A stretch of DNA of 46,355 bases from Rhodocyclaceae bacterium (GCA_022072095.1 JAJVIJ010000001.1:1-46355), one strand, 5' to 3'. Positions 10,675-22,251 are shown, numbered from the stretch's first letter. Notes: generated from the letters alone by a model not told the origin. Numbers and translations: made by a program.

Positions 10675-11874
10675 GTGCGCCCGACCGACCTGATCGCGCT
10701 CGCGCTCGCCGCGCTCGCCGCGCACCGGCTGCGCAGCGCGCTGACGTTGCTCGGGATCGCGGTGGGCATTGCCGCGGTCATCCTGCTGACTTCGATCGGC
10801 GAGGGCATCCACCGCTACGTGCTCGCCGAGTTCAGCCAGTTTGGCTCGAACGTGATCGCGATCCAGCCCGGCAAGACGCGCACCGGTGGCGTCGTGTCCG
10901 GGCTGCCGACCAGCGCCCGCCCGTTGCTGCCCGAAGACGCGCAAGCCCTCGCGCGCCTGACGGATGTCGTCGCCGTCACGCCCAGCGTCTGGGGCAACGC
11001 CGAGGTATCCGGCAATGGCCGCTTGCGTCGGACGACCGTCTATGGTGTCGGCCCAGACATGCTCAGGGTATTCAACGGGCGGCTCGCGTCGGGTCGCTTC
11101 CTGCCGGTCGAAGAGATCGGCAGCGAGCGGGCGCTGGTGGTACTGGGCGCCAAGCTCGAACGGGAGCTGTTCGGCAGCGCGGGCGCGCTGGGCGCACGGC
11201 TCGCGATCGGCAACTTGCAGTTCCGCGTGATCGGCGTGCTCGCGCCCAAAGGTCAGTTTCTCGGCATCGATCTGGATGACACGGCGTTCATCCCGGCCAG
11301 TCGGGCACTGGAACTGTTCAATCGCGTCGGCGTGAACGAGATCGACGTCGTCTTCCGGGAAGGCGCATCCGCGTCCCGGGTCGAGGCCCACTTGCGTGAT
11401 TTCATGCTCGCCCGGCACGGGCGCGAGGATTTCACGCTGGTCAGCCAGCAGGAGATGCTGTCCACGCTGTCCGACATCCTCGATGTGCTGACGCTGGCGG
11501 TGGGCGCGCTGGGGGGCATCTCGCTCCTGGTCGGCGGCGTCGGCATTTTCACGATCATGACCATCGCGGTCACCGAACGCACCAGTGAAATCGGTCTGCT
11601 GGTCGCGCTGGGCGCGCGCCGCAGCAGCGTGCTCATGCTGTTTCTGGCCGAAGCCGTGGTGCTGGCCGGGCTCGGTGGTGTGCTCGGGCTCGGCGCGGGC
11701 TTCGGCATCGCGCAGTTGGCGCACGCATTGCTGCCGGCGCTGCCGGTGCATACGCCCGTGGGCTTCGCGTTGCTGGCGCTGGCGGCGTCGGCGGCCATCG
11801 GGCTGCTCGCCGGGCTGATGCCGGCTCGCCGCGCCGCGCGGCTCGACCCAGTGGTTGCGCTGCGCGCGGAATGA
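10675..11874 (+). CDS. MacB-like FtsX-type ABC permease (second of two)
   Basis: This product of about 399 residues has the same plan as its upstream neighbour: an N-terminal helix (RLRSALTLLGIAVGIAAVILLTSIG), a periplasmic domain, and three C-terminal helices ending MPARRAARLDPVVALR. It is clearly a paralogue of the first permease, with shared motifs such as SEIGLL and the SQFGSNVIAIQPG-like stretch. A GTG at 10675 preceded by GGAG at good spacing is preferred; a GTG at 10633 would add 14 residues. It is the last gene of the efflux operon and converges on the transglycosylase gene. Confidence 0.92.
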   Translation: MRPTDLIALALAALAAHRLRSALTLLGIAVGIAAVILLTSIGEGIHRYVLAEFSQFGSNVIAIQPGKTRTGGVVSGLPTSARPLLPEDAQALARLTDVVAVTPSVWGNAEVSGNGRLRRTTVYGVGPDMLRVFNGRLASGRFLPVEEIGSERALVVLGAKLERELFGSAGALGARLAIGNLQFRVIGVLAPKGQFLGIDLDDTAFIPASRALELFNRVGVNEIDVVFREGASASRVEAHLRDFMLARHGREDFTLVSQQEMLSTLSDILDVLTLAVGALGGISLLVGGVGIFTIMTIAVTERTSEIGLLVALGARRSSVLMLFLAEAVVLAGLGGVLGLGAGFGIAQLAHALLPALPVHTPVGFALLALAASAAIGLLAGLMPARRAARLDPVVALRAE

Positions 11875-11892
11875 CTGGGCGACGGCGGAGGG

Positions 11893-12507
11893 CTAGCGCC
11901 GCGCCAGCGGGCGCAGCGCGTACTGCCAGTGCCGCTCCCAGTTCGCGCGCACCGCGTTCGGGTACTCGGGTTTGCCCAGGCTGCCGTTGTAGCGCCCCAG
12001 CGCGCGGTACAGGTCGCCGCGCTCGATGTCCAGGTAGTGGCGCAGGATCGTGCAGCCGTAGCGCAGGTTCGTGCGCAGATGGAACAGATTCGTGCCGGGG
12101 GTGCCGATCAGCCGGACCCAGAACGGCATGACCTGCATGTAGCCGCGCGCGCCCGCGGGGGAAATCGCGTACTTGCGAAAGCCGCTCTCGACCTGGATCA
12201 GGCCGAGCACGAGTTGCGGGTCGAGGCCGGCGCGACGCGCCTCGTAGAACACCGAGGCGAGCAGGTCGCGTCGGCTCGGTTCGTCCGGGATGTGCCGCGC
12301 GAGACGTTGCGACATCTCGGCGACCCAGCCGCGATCGGCCGCATCCTCGGGGAGCGGCGCGGCACGATCGCTGATCGACGCATGCAGCGCCGCCTGCACG
12401 CTCGCCGCGAGCGGTTCGTAGCGCTGCGCACCGGCCGTTGCCACGAGGGGCAGCGCGCCCAGCAACGCGGCGAGCGCGATCACGGTCAGCGCCCGGCCGG
12501 GGCTCAT
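11893..12507 (-). CDS. Lytic transglycosylase (SLT domain, soluble or periplasmic)
   Basis: The 204-residue product starts with a signal-like segment ([22 protein letters not shown]). A C-terminal SLT domain holds the catalytic glutamate in [30 protein letters not shown], followed by [14 protein letters not shown] and [11 protein letters not shown]. Enzymes of this group cut the glycan strand of peptidoglycan with formation of 1,6-anhydromuramic acid. The start codon overlaps the proS stop by 3 bp within ATGA, a junction typical of an operon. The large frame that stays open upstream to 13023 lies inside proS and is not part of this gene. Confidence 0.92.
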   Translation of the reverse strand: MSPGRALTVIALAALLGALPLVATAGAQRYEPLAASVQAALHASISDRAAPLPEDAADRGWVAEMSQRLARHIPDEPSRRDLLASVFYEARRAGLDPQLVLGLIQVESGFRKYAISPAGARGYMQVMPFWVRLIGTPGTNLFHLRTNLRYGCTILRHYLDIERGDLYRALGRYNGSLGKPEYPNAVRANWERHWQYALRPLARR

Positions 12508-14231
12508 GGCGTCGGTCGTTCCGTGCGCAGGCGATCCGCCAACCAGGCCGTTGCCTCGACGATCGGGACGCGCGCCGCCGCCTTGTCCGTGCGCCCCTGG
12601 ATCTCGATCTCGCCGGCGGCGAGCGCGCGCTCGCCGACCACCATCCGCCAGGGGATGCCGATCAGCTCGGCGTCGGCGAACATGACGCCGGGCCGTTCGT
12701 CGCGGTCGTCGAGCAATGCGTCGATCCCTTGCGCGCGCAGCGTCTCGTACAGCGCTTCGGCCTGCGCGCGTACCCGCTCGGAACGACGGTAGCCGATCGC
12801 GACGATCACCACTTCGAATGGCGCCATCGCGGTCGGCCAGATGATGCCGCGCTCGTCGTGGTTCTGTTCGATCGCGGCGGCAACGATGCGCGAGACGCCG
12901 ATGCCATAGCAGCCCATCTCCATCGGCCGCGCATGGCCCGCCTCGTCCACGTACTGGCAGGCCAGCGCTGCTGAGTAGCGGGTGCGTAACTGGAAGATGT
13001 GGCCGACCTCGATCCCGCGACACAGCGCCAGCTTGCCGCGGCCGTCTGGACTGGGATCGCCGTCCACGACGTCGCGGAGGTCGGCGACAATGGTCGGTTC
13101 GGGCAGGTCGCGGCCGAAGTTCACACCGGTGAGATGCATGCCGGCCTCGTTGGCACCGCAGACGAAGTCGCTCATCACCGCCACCGACCGGTCGCAGACG
13201 ATGCGCACGCTCGCCGCGACGCCGACCGGGCCGATGTAGCCGGGCGGCGCGTCGAGGTGTTGCTCGATCTGTGCGGCGGTCGCCAGTTGGTAGTCGCGGA
13301 GGCCGGTGAGCTTGCGGGTCTTGATTTCGTTCAGTTGATGGTCGCCGCGCAACAGCAGCAGCGCGAGACCCTCCTCGCCCATGACGGCGATGGTCTTGAC
13401 GATGCGCGCAAGCGGCAGACCGAGCTGGGCTGCAACGTCCTCGCAGCGCATCCGGCCCGGTGTCGACACACGCTCAAGCGGCGCGCGAGCGGCCGGTCGG
13501 GCATGCTCCGGGGCGAGGGCCTCGGCCAGTTCGACGTTCGCGGCATAGTCCGAGTCCGGGCAATAGGCGATCGCGTCCTCGCCCGAGTCGGCGAGCACAT
13601 GAAACTCGTGCGAACCGGTGCCGCCGATGGCGCCGGTGTCGGCAGCGACCGCGCGGAAGCGCAATCCCAGGCGCGTGCAGATGCGCGTATAGGTTTCGTA
13701 CATGACGCGGTATTCGCGTTCCAGGTCGGCCTGGTCGGCATGGAACGAGTAGCCATCCTTCATCAGGAATTCCCGGCCGCGCATGACACCGAAGCGGGGC
13801 CGGATTTCGTCGCGGAACTTGGTCTGGATCTGGTAGAGATGGAGCGGCAGCTGCCGGTAGCTCTGCACTTCACGGCGCACGATGTCGGTCACGACTTCCT
13901 CGTGCGTCGGACCGATGACGAAATCCCGGTCGTGACGATCTTTCAGACGCAACAGCTCCGGACCATACTGGGACCAGCGTCCGGATTCCTGCCAGAGTTC
14001 GCCGGGCTGCACGGCCGGCATCGAGATTTCGATGGCGCCGGCCCGATTCATTTCGTCGCGGACGATCGCCGCGACCTTGCACAACACGCGCAGGCCGGTC
14101 GGCAGCCAGGTATAGATGCCCCCGGCCAGCTTGCGGATCAGCCCGGCCCGCAGCATCAGGCGGTGGCTGATGATCTCTGCGTCCGCCGGCGCTTCTTTCA
14201 GCGTCGCCAGCAGGTATCGCGATGTGCGCAT
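12504..14231 (-). CDS. proS: Prolyl-tRNA synthetase
   Basis: ProS charges tRNA-Pro. The 575-residue chain is the bacterial class II type: motif 1 region ([30 protein letters not shown]), motif 2 ([27 protein letters not shown]), the inserted YbaK-like editing domain in the middle (about residues 220-380, including [26 protein letters not shown]), motif 3 ([18 protein letters not shown]) and the anticodon-binding domain. The start [19 protein letters not shown] is the conserved N-terminus, so the open frame beyond 14231 is ignored. It is followed by the transglycosylase gene with overlap. Confidence 0.97.
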   Translation of the reverse strand: MRTSRYLLATLKEAPADAEIISHRLMLRAGLIRKLAGGIYTWLPTGLRVLCKVAAIVRDEMNRAGAIEISMPAVQPGELWQESGRWSQYGPELLRLKDRHDRDFVIGPTHEEVVTDIVRREVQSYRQLPLHLYQIQTKFRDEIRPRFGVMRGREFLMKDGYSFHADQADLEREYRVMYETYTRICTRLGLRFRAVAADTGAIGGTGSHEFHVLADSGEDAIAYCPDSDYAANVELAEALAPEHARPAARAPLERVSTPGRMRCEDVAAQLGLPLARIVKTIAVMGEEGLALLLLRGDHQLNEIKTRKLTGLRDYQLATAAQIEQHLDAPPGYIGPVGVAASVRIVCDRSVAVMSDFVCGANEAGMHLTGVNFGRDLPEPTIVADLRDVVDGDPSPDGRGKLALCRGIEVGHIFQLRTRYSAALACQYVDEAGHARPMEMGCYGIGVSRIVAAAIEQNHDERGIIWPTAMAPFEVVIVAIGYRRSERVRAQAEALYETLRAQGIDALLDDRDERPGVMFADAELIGIPWRMVVGERALAAGEIEIQGRTDKAAARVPIVEATAWLADRLRTERPTP

Positions 14232-14320
14232 GGAATCGAATCGTCCAGAGTGGTGGCCCGGGGATTCTAACCGAGCCTCCCGCGTCGGCGCGCCACGGCG
14301 GGCGGCACACGACGCGCTGC

Positions 14321-15232
14321 TCAGCTTGCCGTCAGGAAGTAGCGTGCATGCCGCTCGCAACGCTCGACGTACTCGCGCGTGCTTTTCGGCATCGGTACGC
14401 GGGCACGCGTGATGTAGGTGATCAGATCCGCGCCGGCGCTGATCAAGCGATGGGCGGCCTCGGCTTCGTGGATCTGGGTCGCCGAGGCATCCTCGGGCAG
14501 GGCAGGCAGCCGCCGTGTGAGGCGCTCGCGCGCCACGACGAAATCGGACCAGATTTCGAATATGTCCGGGTCGGTACGCAAGGTCTCGCATTTGTCGCGC
14601 GCCGCCCGCGCATAGGCCCGGATCGAGGGCTCGATGTCCGGAAACATCGGGTCCCGCGCGAAGGTCACCACCAGTGTGTCCGCGATCCGGTCGATGTCGC
14701 GCATGGTCAGCGAAATCTTGACATAGCGGCTCTCGTAAAACTCGTCGAGCGGGATGCTGAAGGCGCGGAACGGCTCGCCCCAAAGCTCGTCGATGCCTTC
14801 CTCCCCGCTGCGATGCAGGACCAGCTTGCCCAGCTGCAGCGCTTCGTGCAGACAGGCGCCACACTGCCTGAGCAGGGCATTGTCGGACTGGATACTGACC
14901 CCCAGTTCCTCGAGCTCGACGAGCTTGGTGAAGATATCGGTCGCACGATTGAACAGCGTGCCGGCCAGCATGCCGCCCTTGATGCGCCGCTTGGCCGGGT
15001 CGGTCTCGGCCTCGTAGGCTGCACGCGCCTGATCCAGATAGGTGCCGGGAATGTTCAGGCCATGTTCGGTATGGTTGAACAGGCGGCGCGTCAGTGACTC
15101 GATCAGTCGGCGCTTTGCCGACAGCGAGTCCTTGGGGACTTCGTAGGCCTTGATCCAATAGCCGTAGTAATAGCCGCGCAGTTCGCCATCGATCACGCGT
15201 CGCGTGCCATGCGCGATGTCGTCCGTGCTCAC
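14321..15232 (-). CDS. Conserved hypothetical protein, helical, 303 residues
   Basis: I do not recognise this family. The product is soluble and mostly helical, with no signal peptide or membrane segment. It begins [20 protein letters not shown] and contains charged helices ([41 protein letters not shown]). Four cysteines are present in the frame. A GTG at 15232 is the likely start. It lies 89 bp upstream of proS on the same strand and downstream of the hybrid kinase gene, so it may share a transcript with proS. Coding character is supported by codon use and length; no function is proposed. Confidence 0.75.
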   Translation of the reverse strand: MSTDDIAHGTRRVIDGELRGYYYGYWIKAYEVPKDSLSAKRRLIESLTRRLFNHTEHGLNIPGTYLDQARAAYEAETDPAKRRIKGGMLAGTLFNRATDIFTKLVELEELGVSIQSDNALLRQCGACLHEALQLGKLVLHRSGEEGIDELWGEPFRAFSIPLDEFYESRYVKISLTMRDIDRIADTLVVTFARDPMFPDIEPSIRAYARAARDKCETLRTDPDIFEIWSDFVVARERLTRRLPALPEDASATQIHEAEAAHRLISAGADLITYITRARVPMPKSTREYVERCERHARYFLTAS

Positions 15233-15326
15233 GTTTGACCTATTTCGGAATCGATCCTGGTGCGATGGATTGAGTGCGACCCCGTAGTCTACCTGCCAGG
15301 CAACACGCAGGTCACATCAACGAGGC

Positions 15327-17675
15327 TCAAGCGGCGGCTACAGTGTTGTGCAATGCGTTGGCCAGCGCCTGGGCCGAGATGCCGAGCTCGCGCAGCATGG
15401 CTTTCGCTTCATGGGTGGCGCGGGCCGAATCGCCGCGCAGGGACCAGATATGCGCCGTGCGCGCGCGCCGTTCGAGCGCCGCCAGCCCCAGTTCGGCGGC
15501 GGCCGTCTTGAGCTCGATCGCGACCGTCGCGAGCGGCTCGCAAGCCTCGGCCGTGATGGCACCCTCGATGCGTACGCGGAGTCGCGGCAGTGTTTCGATC
15601 AGATGCTGCGCTCGCGACCGCAATGCCTGGCTCGCCGGAGCCGGCAGCGACGGACTCGTGTCGCGTGGTCGCGCCATCGACTCCCAAGGCATGTTGCTCG
15701 CTTGCCAGACCTGTGTCTCCATGTGGCCGAGAGGCGCCGATGCGCCCGTCCGGCCGTGCTGGCCGCCACGGATGGGCAGCGCTCGCTGTGCAATGCCCGG
15801 GTTGGGGGATGGGTCCGCGAACGATTCCGGAAACAGCCGGCCCAGCGCTGCATGCAGTTCGCCCGGGCGCAGTGGCTTGGTCACATAGTCGTCCATGCCG
15901 GCCTCGATGCAGCGCTCGCGATCTCCCTGCATGGCGTGTGCGGTCATGGCGATGATGGGGACCGCTTTCCAGTCATCGACCAGGACCCAGGAGCGCCGTT
16001 GCTCCTTCATGCGTATCGCCTGCGCGGCTTCCAGGCCATCCATGACCGGCATTTGCACGTCCATGACGATCAGCTCGTAACGCCCCGGCTGATACATCTC
16101 GATGGCTTCACCCCCGTGGTTGGCCACGTCGACGGCGAATCCTGCCTTTTCCAGCATGCGCCGCGCGACCGTCTGGTTTACCGGGTTGTCCTCGACCAGC
16201 AGGACGTGACGGACGGGTGCCGCGGCAACATCGTTCCTTGGTTTGCCGAGATCGAGCTCGATCGGGCCGATCTGATCGAGCTCCTGCTCTTCGCGCAGGC
16301 ACTGGCGCAGCGCTTGCGCGAGATCGTCGGGCGAGATCGGCTTGACCAGCTGCACCGGGATGGCCATCTGACGGCAGCGTGCCTTGCCGGAGCTTTGCTC
16401 GTGCGCTTTCAACAGCATGATCAGGCGATGCAGGCTGTCTACCCCGTTGTCTTTCAGGATGCGCGCGAACTCGAAGCCATCTCCACCTTCGATGCCACTG
16501 GCGGCGAGCACGAAACCATACGGGTCGGCATGCTCCTGAGCCTCGGCCAGCGCGGTCCCGGCCGAGGCCAGATCGTCGACCCAGGTGGCGCGCAGGCCCA
16601 GCGCCCTGAGCATCTCCGTCAGAAGTCCGCCGGAGCCCGCGTGATCATCCATGACCAGCGCGCGCATGCCGCGAAACTCGGACACGAGCGCGTCGGGGGC
16701 CACGGACGTCCGCGCCGAGCGCTGGACCGGCAGCGTGAAATGGAACGCGCTCCCCAGATCGACCGCGCTTTCCACCCAGATTTGACCCCCCAGCAGTCTG
16801 ACCAATCGCGCACAGATCGCCAGGCCGAGACCGGTTCCCCCATATCGGCGGGTGACCGAGGAGTCCGCCTGAGAGAAGGCGGCAAAGATGTGGTCGTGAT
16901 GGTCCGCGGGAATGCCGATGCCCGTGTCGCGCACCGTGATGTGCAACAAGTGGTCGCTGCGCTCCGGCTCCGCGAGCCGCACCATCAGTTCGATTTCACC
17001 GTCCTCGGTGAACTTGATGGCGTTGCCGATCAGGTTGATCAGCAGTTGCCGGAGCTTGCCGGGGTCACCGCACACGAGACGGGGAAGCGCTTCGTCCAGC
17101 GCCACCAGCAGTTCCAGACCCTTGCGGTGTGCGGCGATCGACAGCGTGCGCGTGGTTTCGAAGATCAGGTCGGCGAGTTCGAAGTCGACCTGTTCGATTT
17201 CCATGCGACCGGCTTCGATCTTGGAAAAATCGAGGACGTCGTTGATGATGTTCAGCAGCGACTCCGCGGACGACCTGATCGTCGTCAGATAGTCGCGTTG
17301 CTCGGCGTCGAGCGAGGTGTCCAGCGCCAGATCCGTCATGCCGATGATGCCGTTCATCGGTGTGCGGATTTCGTGGCTCATGTTGGCCAGAAATTCGCTC
17401 TTTGCCAGGCTGGCGCTTTCGGCGCGCTCCTTGGCCTGCAACAGCTCGTCGGTCTGGCCGAGCCGGTTGTAGGTCTGCCCCACTTCGGCCAGAAACGCCT
17501 GCAGACGCGTGCGCCAGGCCGGTCCGTCCTCAGCCCGCAAGGTTTCGAGGCGATCGATCAATGTCCCTGCGTCGGTGCAGCCGAAAGACGCGCGCAATTG
17601 TTGAGCCAGCAATTCCATGGTGTGCCCGGACGCCGAGATGGCGGAAAAATGGCGGAAGGATCCGGGCAGTGGCAT
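15327..17675 (-). CDS. Cytosolic hybrid histidine kinase with two receiver domains
   Basis: The 782-residue protein lacks membrane helices and any recognisable sensor domain. After a short helical region (about 20-90) comes HisKA with the phosphorylated His101 in [10 protein letters not shown]. The HATPase domain has the N box NLIGNAIKF (about 213-222), G1 DTGIGI (250-255) and G2 GGTGLGL. A first receiver-like domain (about 338-460) has MDDHAG but Ala392 where the phospho-acceptor Asp should be. The second receiver (about 491-612) is intact with Asp539 ([11 protein letters not shown]) and Lys600 (YVTKPL). The C-terminal ~95 residues resemble an HPt bundle, but the motif HxLKG reads IELKT, so the His is missing. 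The ATG at 17675 is chosen because upstream residues would overlap dapB; 17618 is an alternative. Its signal and output are unknown. Confidence 0.9.
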   Translation of the reverse strand: MPLPGSFRHFSAISASGHTMELLAQQLRASFGCTDAGTLIDRLETLRAEDGPAWRTRLQAFLAEVGQTYNRLGQTDELLQAKERAESASLAKSEFLANMSHEIRTPMNGIIGMTDLALDTSLDAEQRDYLTTIRSSAESLLNIINDVLDFSKIEAGRMEIEQVDFELADLIFETTRTLSIAAHRKGLELLVALDEALPRLVCGDPGKLRQLLINLIGNAIKFTEDGEIELMVRLAEPERSDHLLHITVRDTGIGIPADHHDHIFAAFSQADSSVTRRYGGTGLGLAICARLVRLLGGQIWVESAVDLGSAFHFTLPVQRSARTSVAPDALVSEFRGMRALVMDDHAGSGGLLTEMLRALGLRATWVDDLASAGTALAEAQEHADPYGFVLAASGIEGGDGFEFARILKDNGVDSLHRLIMLLKAHEQSSGKARCRQMAIPVQLVKPISPDDLAQALRQCLREEQELDQIGPIELDLGKPRNDVAAAPVRHVLLVEDNPVNQTVARRMLEKAGFAVDVANHGGEAIEMYQPGRYELIVMDVQMPVMDGLEAAQAIRMKEQRRSWVLVDDWKAVPIIAMTAHAMQGDRERCIEAGMDDYVTKPLRPGELHAALGRLFPESFADPSPNPGIAQRALPIRGGQHGRTGASAPLGHMETQVWQASNMPWESMARPRDTSPSLPAPASQALRSRAQHLIETLPRLRVRIEGAITAEACEPLATVAIELKTAAAELGLAALERRARTAHIWSLRGDSARATHEAKAMLRELGISAQALANALHNTVAAA

Positions 17676-17790
17676 GGCCCGGGGGCTGGGGCGGTCAACG
17701 GCCGCAAGCGATCCGGACTTGAATCGAAGTCGCCGATGGCCCGGCTGTCTCTCGTACGGTGGCGCGCACAGTCGGGCACCGCCCGCCCGG

Positions 17791-18633
17791 CTAGGGTCTG
17801 GCGCGTAGTCCCAGAACGTCCTGCATGTCGAACAGGCCCGGCCCCGAGCGGGCGAGAAAGCGAGCCGCTTGCAGGCTGCCCAGCGCGTAGGGCATGCGGC
17901 TGCCCGCCTTGTGTGTGATCTCGATGCGCTCGCCGGTGCCGGCGAACAGCACGGTGTGGTCGCCGACGACGTCGCCGCCGCGCAGTGCCGCAAAGCCGAT
18001 GCTGCCGGCGCGACGTTCGCCGGTGAGGCCGTGGCGGGCGAATTCGGCCCGTTCCGCCAGACTGGCTCCCTGTGCCGTGGCGACGATTTCTCCGAGGCGC
18101 AGCGCGGTGCCCGACGGGGCGTCGACCTTGTGCCGGTGGTGCATTTCGAGAATTTCGACGTCGAAGCCGGTGAGCGCCCGGGCGGCGCTGTCCAGCAAAT
18201 GAAACAGCACGTTCATGCCGATCGCCATGTTCGGTGCGAACACGATGCCGACATCGCGGGCCGCTTCGGTGATGGCGGCGCGGCCCGCGGCGTCGAAGCC
18301 GGTCGTGCCCACCACCATGTTGATCCCGCGCTCCCGGCAGACGGCCAGGTGGGCGAGCGTACCTTCCGGGCGCGTGAAATCGATCAGACAGTCGCAGTTC
18401 GTGAGCGCCGTCCGCCAATGTTCGGTGACCAGCACCTCCGTGCGCCGGCCCAGGAACTCGGCGGCATCGCGGCCGAGAGCGGCAGCACCCGGCACATCGA
18501 ACGCCGCGGCGAGCGCCACGTCATCATGGGCGAGCAGCGCCTCGACGAGCGTGCGCCCCATCCTGCCCGAGGCACCGGCGACGGCACAGCGCAAGGGTTT
18601 CGCGGGAGACGAGCGAGTGTCGGATGGCGTCAT
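17791..18633 (-). CDS. dapB: 4-hydroxy-tetrahydrodipicolinate reductase
   Basis: DapB reduces 4-hydroxy-tetrahydrodipicolinate with NAD(P)H in the lysine and diaminopimelate pathway. The 280-residue enzyme shows the Rossmann signature [16 protein letters not shown], the substrate-site motif [15 protein letters not shown] with His165 and Lys169 matching E. coli His159 and Lys163, and the family's VGTTGF and [11 protein letters not shown]. The start overlaps the bamE stop by 4 bp (ATGA), so bamE and dapB form an operon. This bamE-dapB pair divergent from fur is a common arrangement in Betaproteobacteria. Confidence 0.97.
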   Translation of the reverse strand: MTPSDTRSSPAKPLRCAVAGASGRMGRTLVEALLAHDDVALAAAFDVPGAAALGRDAAEFLGRRTEVLVTEHWRTALTNCDCLIDFTRPEGTLAHLAVCRERGINMVVGTTGFDAAGRAAITEAARDVGIVFAPNMAIGMNVLFHLLDSAARALTGFDVEILEMHHRHKVDAPSGTALRLGEIVATAQGASLAERAEFARHGLTGERRAGSIGFAALRGGDVVGDHTVLFAGTGERIEITHKAGSRMPYALGSLQAARFLARSGPGLFDMQDVLGLRARP

Positions 18634-19088
18634 TTCTTGTCTGCCTTGAGCGCTTCGATCTCGACCACGCGGCTGCGTCGCGGCGATGCGTCCGTCGTGG
18701 TCTCGCCGGGTTCGGCCTCGACCACGTCACCGGCTACGCGAGCGAGGACGTCATTCTGGAAAATCAGGGTCAACCGCCGTGTTTCGAGCGGACCGCGGCC
18801 CGGCTGAAAGCGGTACAGATAATCCCAGCGGTCCGCGTGGAACAGGTCGGTCAGGATGGGGGTGCCCAGTGCGAACCGTACCTCGTCGCGCGACATGCCG
18901 GGCTTGAGCTTGGCCGCCATCTCCTGCGTGACGAAATTCCCTTCTCGAATGTCCATGCGGTAGGGCTTGAGTCGCCCGGTGACGGACTCCGTGACGGAAC
19001 AGCCCGCGGCCATAAGGGCCGGCACGAGCAGCAGCATGGTCAGCAGGCGGCGGGCGGAGCGGTGGCGGGGCACGATAAGGCGAGGCAA
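18630..19088 (-). CDS. bamE: Outer membrane assembly lipoprotein BamE (SmpA/OmlA)
   Basis: BamE is a small lipoprotein of the Bam complex that inserts beta-barrel proteins into the outer membrane. The 152-residue product has a signal peptide ending in the lipobox LMAAGC (lipidated Cys30). The SmpA fold follows: [31 protein letters not shown], then [10 protein letters not shown] polar tail of about 30 residues follows the fold. The start at 19088 is a TTG; a downstream GTG could also serve. It diverges from fur across a 72-bp gap. Confidence 0.93.
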   Translation of the reverse strand: MPRLIVPRHRSARRLLTMLLLVPALMAAGCSVTESVTGRLKPYRMDIREGNFVTQEMAAKLKPGMSRDEVRFALGTPILTDLFHADRWDYLYRFQPGRGPLETRRLTLIFQNDVLARVAGDVVEAEPGETTTDASPRRSRVVEIEALKADKK

Positions 19089-19160
19089 TTCGGCAAGGGG
19101 AAAAAACTATATCATGCGGGCATTCGAGCGCCGTGCCGCTCGCCGTGTCCCCCGTGCAAG

Positions 19161-19607
19161 ATGAAGGAACCGTCCAAGGATCTCAAGAACACCGGACTCA
19201 AGGCCACCTACCCGCGCCTGACGATACTGGAACTGTTCCAGCGCGGGGGGCAGCGCCACATGTCGGCCGAGGATGTCTATCGTGCGCTGCTCGCGCAGGG
19301 CATGGACATCGGCCTGGCCACCATCTATCGGGTGCTGACGCAATTCGAGCAGGCAGGCTTGTTGTCGCGCCGGTTTTTCGAGCCCGGCAAGGCCGTGTTC
19401 GAGCTCGACGAGGGCTCGCATCACGACCATCTGGTCTGCTTGCAGTGCGGCAAGGTTTCCGAGTTCTACGATTCCGAGATCGAGTCCTTGCAGCAGCGCA
19501 TCGCCGCCGATCGCGGTTTCGCCGTTCAGGATCATGCCTTGACGCTGTATGCGAACTGTCTGGACCCGAACTGCGGCAATCGTCGTCAGGGCCGATCCAG
19601 GACTTGA
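19161..19607 (+). CDS. fur: Ferric uptake regulator Fur
   Basis: Fur is the iron-responsive repressor of uptake genes. The 148-residue protein has the winged-helix DNA-binding domain ([49 protein letters not shown]). The dimerisation domain carries the metal site [16 protein letters not shown] and a second CxxxxC at the end (NCLDPNCG). The ATG at 19161 is the conserved start ([19 protein letters not shown]). The 3' end overlaps the 3' end of convergent recN by 22 bp. No classical Fur box was seen in the bamE-fur gap, although an AT-rich tract with TATATC lies at 19101-19113. Confidence 0.95.
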   Translation: MKEPSKDLKNTGLKATYPRLTILELFQRGGQRHMSAEDVYRALLAQGMDIGLATIYRVLTQFEQAGLLSRRFFEPGKAVFELDEGSHHDHLVCLQCGKVSEFYDSEIESLQQRIAADRGFAVQDHALTLYANCLDPNCGNRRQGRSRT

Positions 19608-21319
19608 GGCGACCACGCCGGCTCTGCGGCGGTATTGTCCCGGATCGGGGTGTCTGCGGCGCCCGCCGCGGCCAGCATTTCGGCGGCATGGCGGCGCGTG
19701 GTCGCGGTGATGCGGGTGCCGCCGAGCATGCGCGCGATCTCCTCGATGCGGGCTGTCGCATCCAGCGGCCGGATTTCGCTGGCGATCGTGCCCGCCTCCG
19801 CGGATTTGCTCACCGACCATTGCCAGTCGGCCTGGGCCGCGACCTGAGGCAGATGGGTCACGCACAGCACCTGGTGCTGCGTCCCCAGGCGCCGCAGCAG
19901 GCGACCGACGATCTCGGCTGTGGCGCCGCCGATGCCGACGTCGACCTCGTCAAAGATGAGCGTGCGCCGATCACCGGTGCTCGCCAGGGCCTGCAAGGCC
20001 AGTCCGATACGGGCCAGTTCGCCCCCGGAAGCGACGCTCGCCAGCGCGCCGGGCGGCTGCGCGCTGTGGGCACTGACCAGGAATTCGACGTCCTCGTTGC
20101 CCTGTGCCGCCGCTTCGTCGCGATCCAAGACCGTGACCCGTAGCTCGCCGCCCGGCATGGCGAGTTCATGCATGAGCGCGCTCACCGCCCGCCCGAAATC
20201 CGGTGCGCCGCCCCGGCGTTGCGCCGACAGCGCGCGCGCGCGCGCGTCATATTCGCGGCGCGCCCGCTGGACTTCCTCGGCCAGTACCGAGAGATCGATG
20301 ACCTCGGCCAGTTCGGCGAGCCGGGCGCGCAGCGTGTCGGCATGATCGGGAATCGCCTCGGGCGCCACGCGATATTTCCGGGCGATTTGCAGAATGCCCG
20401 CGAGCCGCGCATCCAGCTCGGCCAGTCGGTCCGGATCCGGCTCCAGGCGCTCGGCGTGGCGACGCAAGGCGTGGCTGGCCTCGTCGAGCGCGATGCTGGC
20501 CGAGCGCAGCAGCTCGATCGTCGTGGCGAGATCCGGGTCGATCGCTTGCAGCGCTTCGAGTCGCGATATCTGCGCCAGCACCTGCCGGCCAAGCCCCTGA
20601 TCGGCATCGTCCAGCGCCGCGCATGCGCTGCCGATACCGGTGAGCAGCGTGCTCAGATTGGCGAGCCGGCCGTGCTCGATGTTGAGCGCGGCCCAACTCT
20701 CCGCGCTGAGCTCGAGCTGCTCGAGCTCCTGTAGTTGCCAGCTCAGGAGCTCGCGTTCCTGCGATAGCGCTTCGATCCGGGCGGTCGAGGCGTGCAGGCG
20801 CTGCTGCGCTTGACGCCAGGTCCGATAACTGTCCGCCACCTGGCGCGCGAGGCCATCGGCGCCGAGGTGCCTGTCCAGGGTCTGGCGCTGGATCTCCGGC
20901 CGCATCAGCGCAAGATGCCCGTGCTGACCGTGGATGGCGACCAGCGATTCGCCGAGTTCGCGCAACTGCGCGAGGGTCGCCGGCGCGGCGCCGATGTAGG
21001 CGCGCGAGCGGCCGTCGGCGCCCAGAACGCGACGCAGCAACAGCTCCTCCTCGGCGTCGTCGAAGAGATCGTGGTCTTCGAGCCAGGCACGTGCCGGATG
21101 ATCGGCATCGAGGGTGAACAGCGCGCTGACCTCGGCGCGCATCGCGCCCTGTCGCAGGATCTGCGCATCCGCCCGGGCGCCCAGCACGAAGGCCAGGGCA
21201 TCGACCAGGATCGATTTGCCGGCACCGGTTTCGCCCGTGAGCGCGCCGAATCGCCGGGGAAACTCCAGCTCCAGTCGGTCGATCAGCACGAAATCCCGGA
21301 TGACGAGCCGATGCAGCAT
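19586..21319 (-). CDS. recN: DNA repair protein RecN
   Basis: RecN is an SMC-like ATPase acting early in double-strand break repair. The 577-residue protein begins [20 protein letters not shown] with Walker A GETGAGKS at about residues 29-36. Long alanine/arginine/glutamate-rich helices form the coiled coil (about 150-370), and the signature [13 protein letters not shown] and Walker [13 protein letters not shown] follow. The C-terminus is slightly longer than usual and overlaps the fur 3' end by 22 bp in the opposite direction. nadK lies 3 bp upstream, so the two are probably cotranscribed. Confidence 0.96.
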   Translation of the reverse strand: MLHRLVIRDFVLIDRLELEFPRRFGALTGETGAGKSILVDALAFVLGARADAQILRQGAMRAEVSALFTLDADHPARAWLEDHDLFDDAEEELLLRRVLGADGRSRAYIGAAPATLAQLRELGESLVAIHGQHGHLALMRPEIQRQTLDRHLGADGLARQVADSYRTWRQAQQRLHASTARIEALSQERELLSWQLQELEQLELSAESWAALNIEHGRLANLSTLLTGIGSACAALDDADQGLGRQVLAQISRLEALQAIDPDLATTIELLRSASIALDEASHALRRHAERLEPDPDRLAELDARLAGILQIARKYRVAPEAIPDHADTLRARLAELAEVIDLSVLAEEVQRARREYDARARALSAQRRGGAPDFGRAVSALMHELAMPGGELRVTVLDRDEAAAQGNEDVEFLVSAHSAQPPGALASVASGGELARIGLALQALASTGDRRTLIFDEVDVGIGGATAEIVGRLLRRLGTQHQVLCVTHLPQVAAQADWQWSVSKSAEAGTIASEIRPLDATARIEEIARMLGGTRITATTRRHAAEMLAAAGAADTPIRDNTAAEPAWSPQVLDRP

Positions 21320-21322
21320 GGC

Positions 21323-22222
21323 TCAGGACTCCGGCGGTGACTCGCTCCAGCGCAGCTTTTCGCGCAGCATCGCGAAATAGCTGTAACCGGGCAGGTGCAA
21401 TAGGCGTGCGCGATGCGGCGAGCGGGCGACGCTTATGCGATCGCCGGCCGCCAGTTCCAGCGCGGTCTGCCCGTCGCAATGCAGGCGCGCCGGATTGCCG
21501 GCCAGCACACGGATGTCGAGCGTGACGTCGGACGGCAGCGTGATCGGGCGGTTGGACAGCGCGTGCGGGCACAGAGGCACCAGTGCGATGCCGGCGATGC
21601 GCGGATGCAGGATCGGTCCGTTGGCCGACAGCGCGTAGGCCGTCGACCCGGTCGGCGTCGCGACGATCAGTCCGTCCGAGCGCTGCCGATAGAGGAACTC
21701 GCCATCGACCGCGACTTCGAATTCGACCATGCGGCCGTAGTCACCGCTCTTGTGCACGACGACGTCGTTGAGCGCCTGCCCATGGAACAGCTCGACACCG
21801 TCGCGGAACACGCGCGCCTGCAACAGCTCGCGCTCCTCGGCCCGGGCGCAGCCATCCAGCACCAGCCCGACGTCACGCAACATGTTGGCATGAGCCAGGT
21901 CGGTGAGGAATCCGAGTCGCCCCTGATTGATGCCGACCAGTGCGACGCCATGCGCGGCGAGCTGGCGCGCGCTGGCCAGCAGCGTGCCGTCCCCGCCCAA
22001 CACGATGGCCAGATCGATGGCCGGGCCGAGCGCGCCATAATCGAGGGCGTGCTCCTGGAAGCGCGCGATCGTGCGCGCGGTCTCCGCTTCCAGGAACACC
22101 CGGCATCCCCGCCCGACCAGGTAGTCGTGCACAATCGCCAGGGACGAAGCGACGGTGGGATCGGCGCGCTTGCCGATCAAGCCCACGCTGGTGAATGCCG
22201 CGCTGTTGACTGCCCTACTCAT
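21323..22222 (-). CDS. nadK: NAD kinase
   Basis: NadK phosphorylates NAD to NADP. The 299-residue enzyme has the GGDGT motif in AIVLGGDGTLLASAR, GINQGRLGFLTDL, the ligand-binding ALNDVVVH (NE is more usual than ND) and the glycine-rich VATPTGSTAYALSANGPILHP. The ATG at 22222 fits the family start. recN follows 3 bp after its stop, and hrcA diverges upstream. The nadK-recN pair opposite hrcA is common in Betaproteobacteria. Confidence 0.96.
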   Translation of the reverse strand: MSRAVNSAAFTSVGLIGKRADPTVASSLAIVHDYLVGRGCRVFLEAETARTIARFQEHALDYGALGPAIDLAIVLGGDGTLLASARQLAAHGVALVGINQGRLGFLTDLAHANMLRDVGLVLDGCARAEERELLQARVFRDGVELFHGQALNDVVVHKSGDYGRMVEFEVAVDGEFLYRQRSDGLIVATPTGSTAYALSANGPILHPRIAGIALVPLCPHALSNRPITLPSDVTLDIRVLAGNPARLHCDGQTALELAAGDRISVARSPHRARLLHLPGYSYFAMLREKLRWSESPPES

Positions 22223-22251
22223 CGCGCAATTAAAGCATATCGAACGCTGGC

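Noticed and set aside
17676-17993. N-terminal extension of the hybrid kinase frame into dapB
   Set aside because: It overlaps a conserved enzyme in another frame and is rich in Arg, Pro and Ala like other antisense frames of GC-rich genes.
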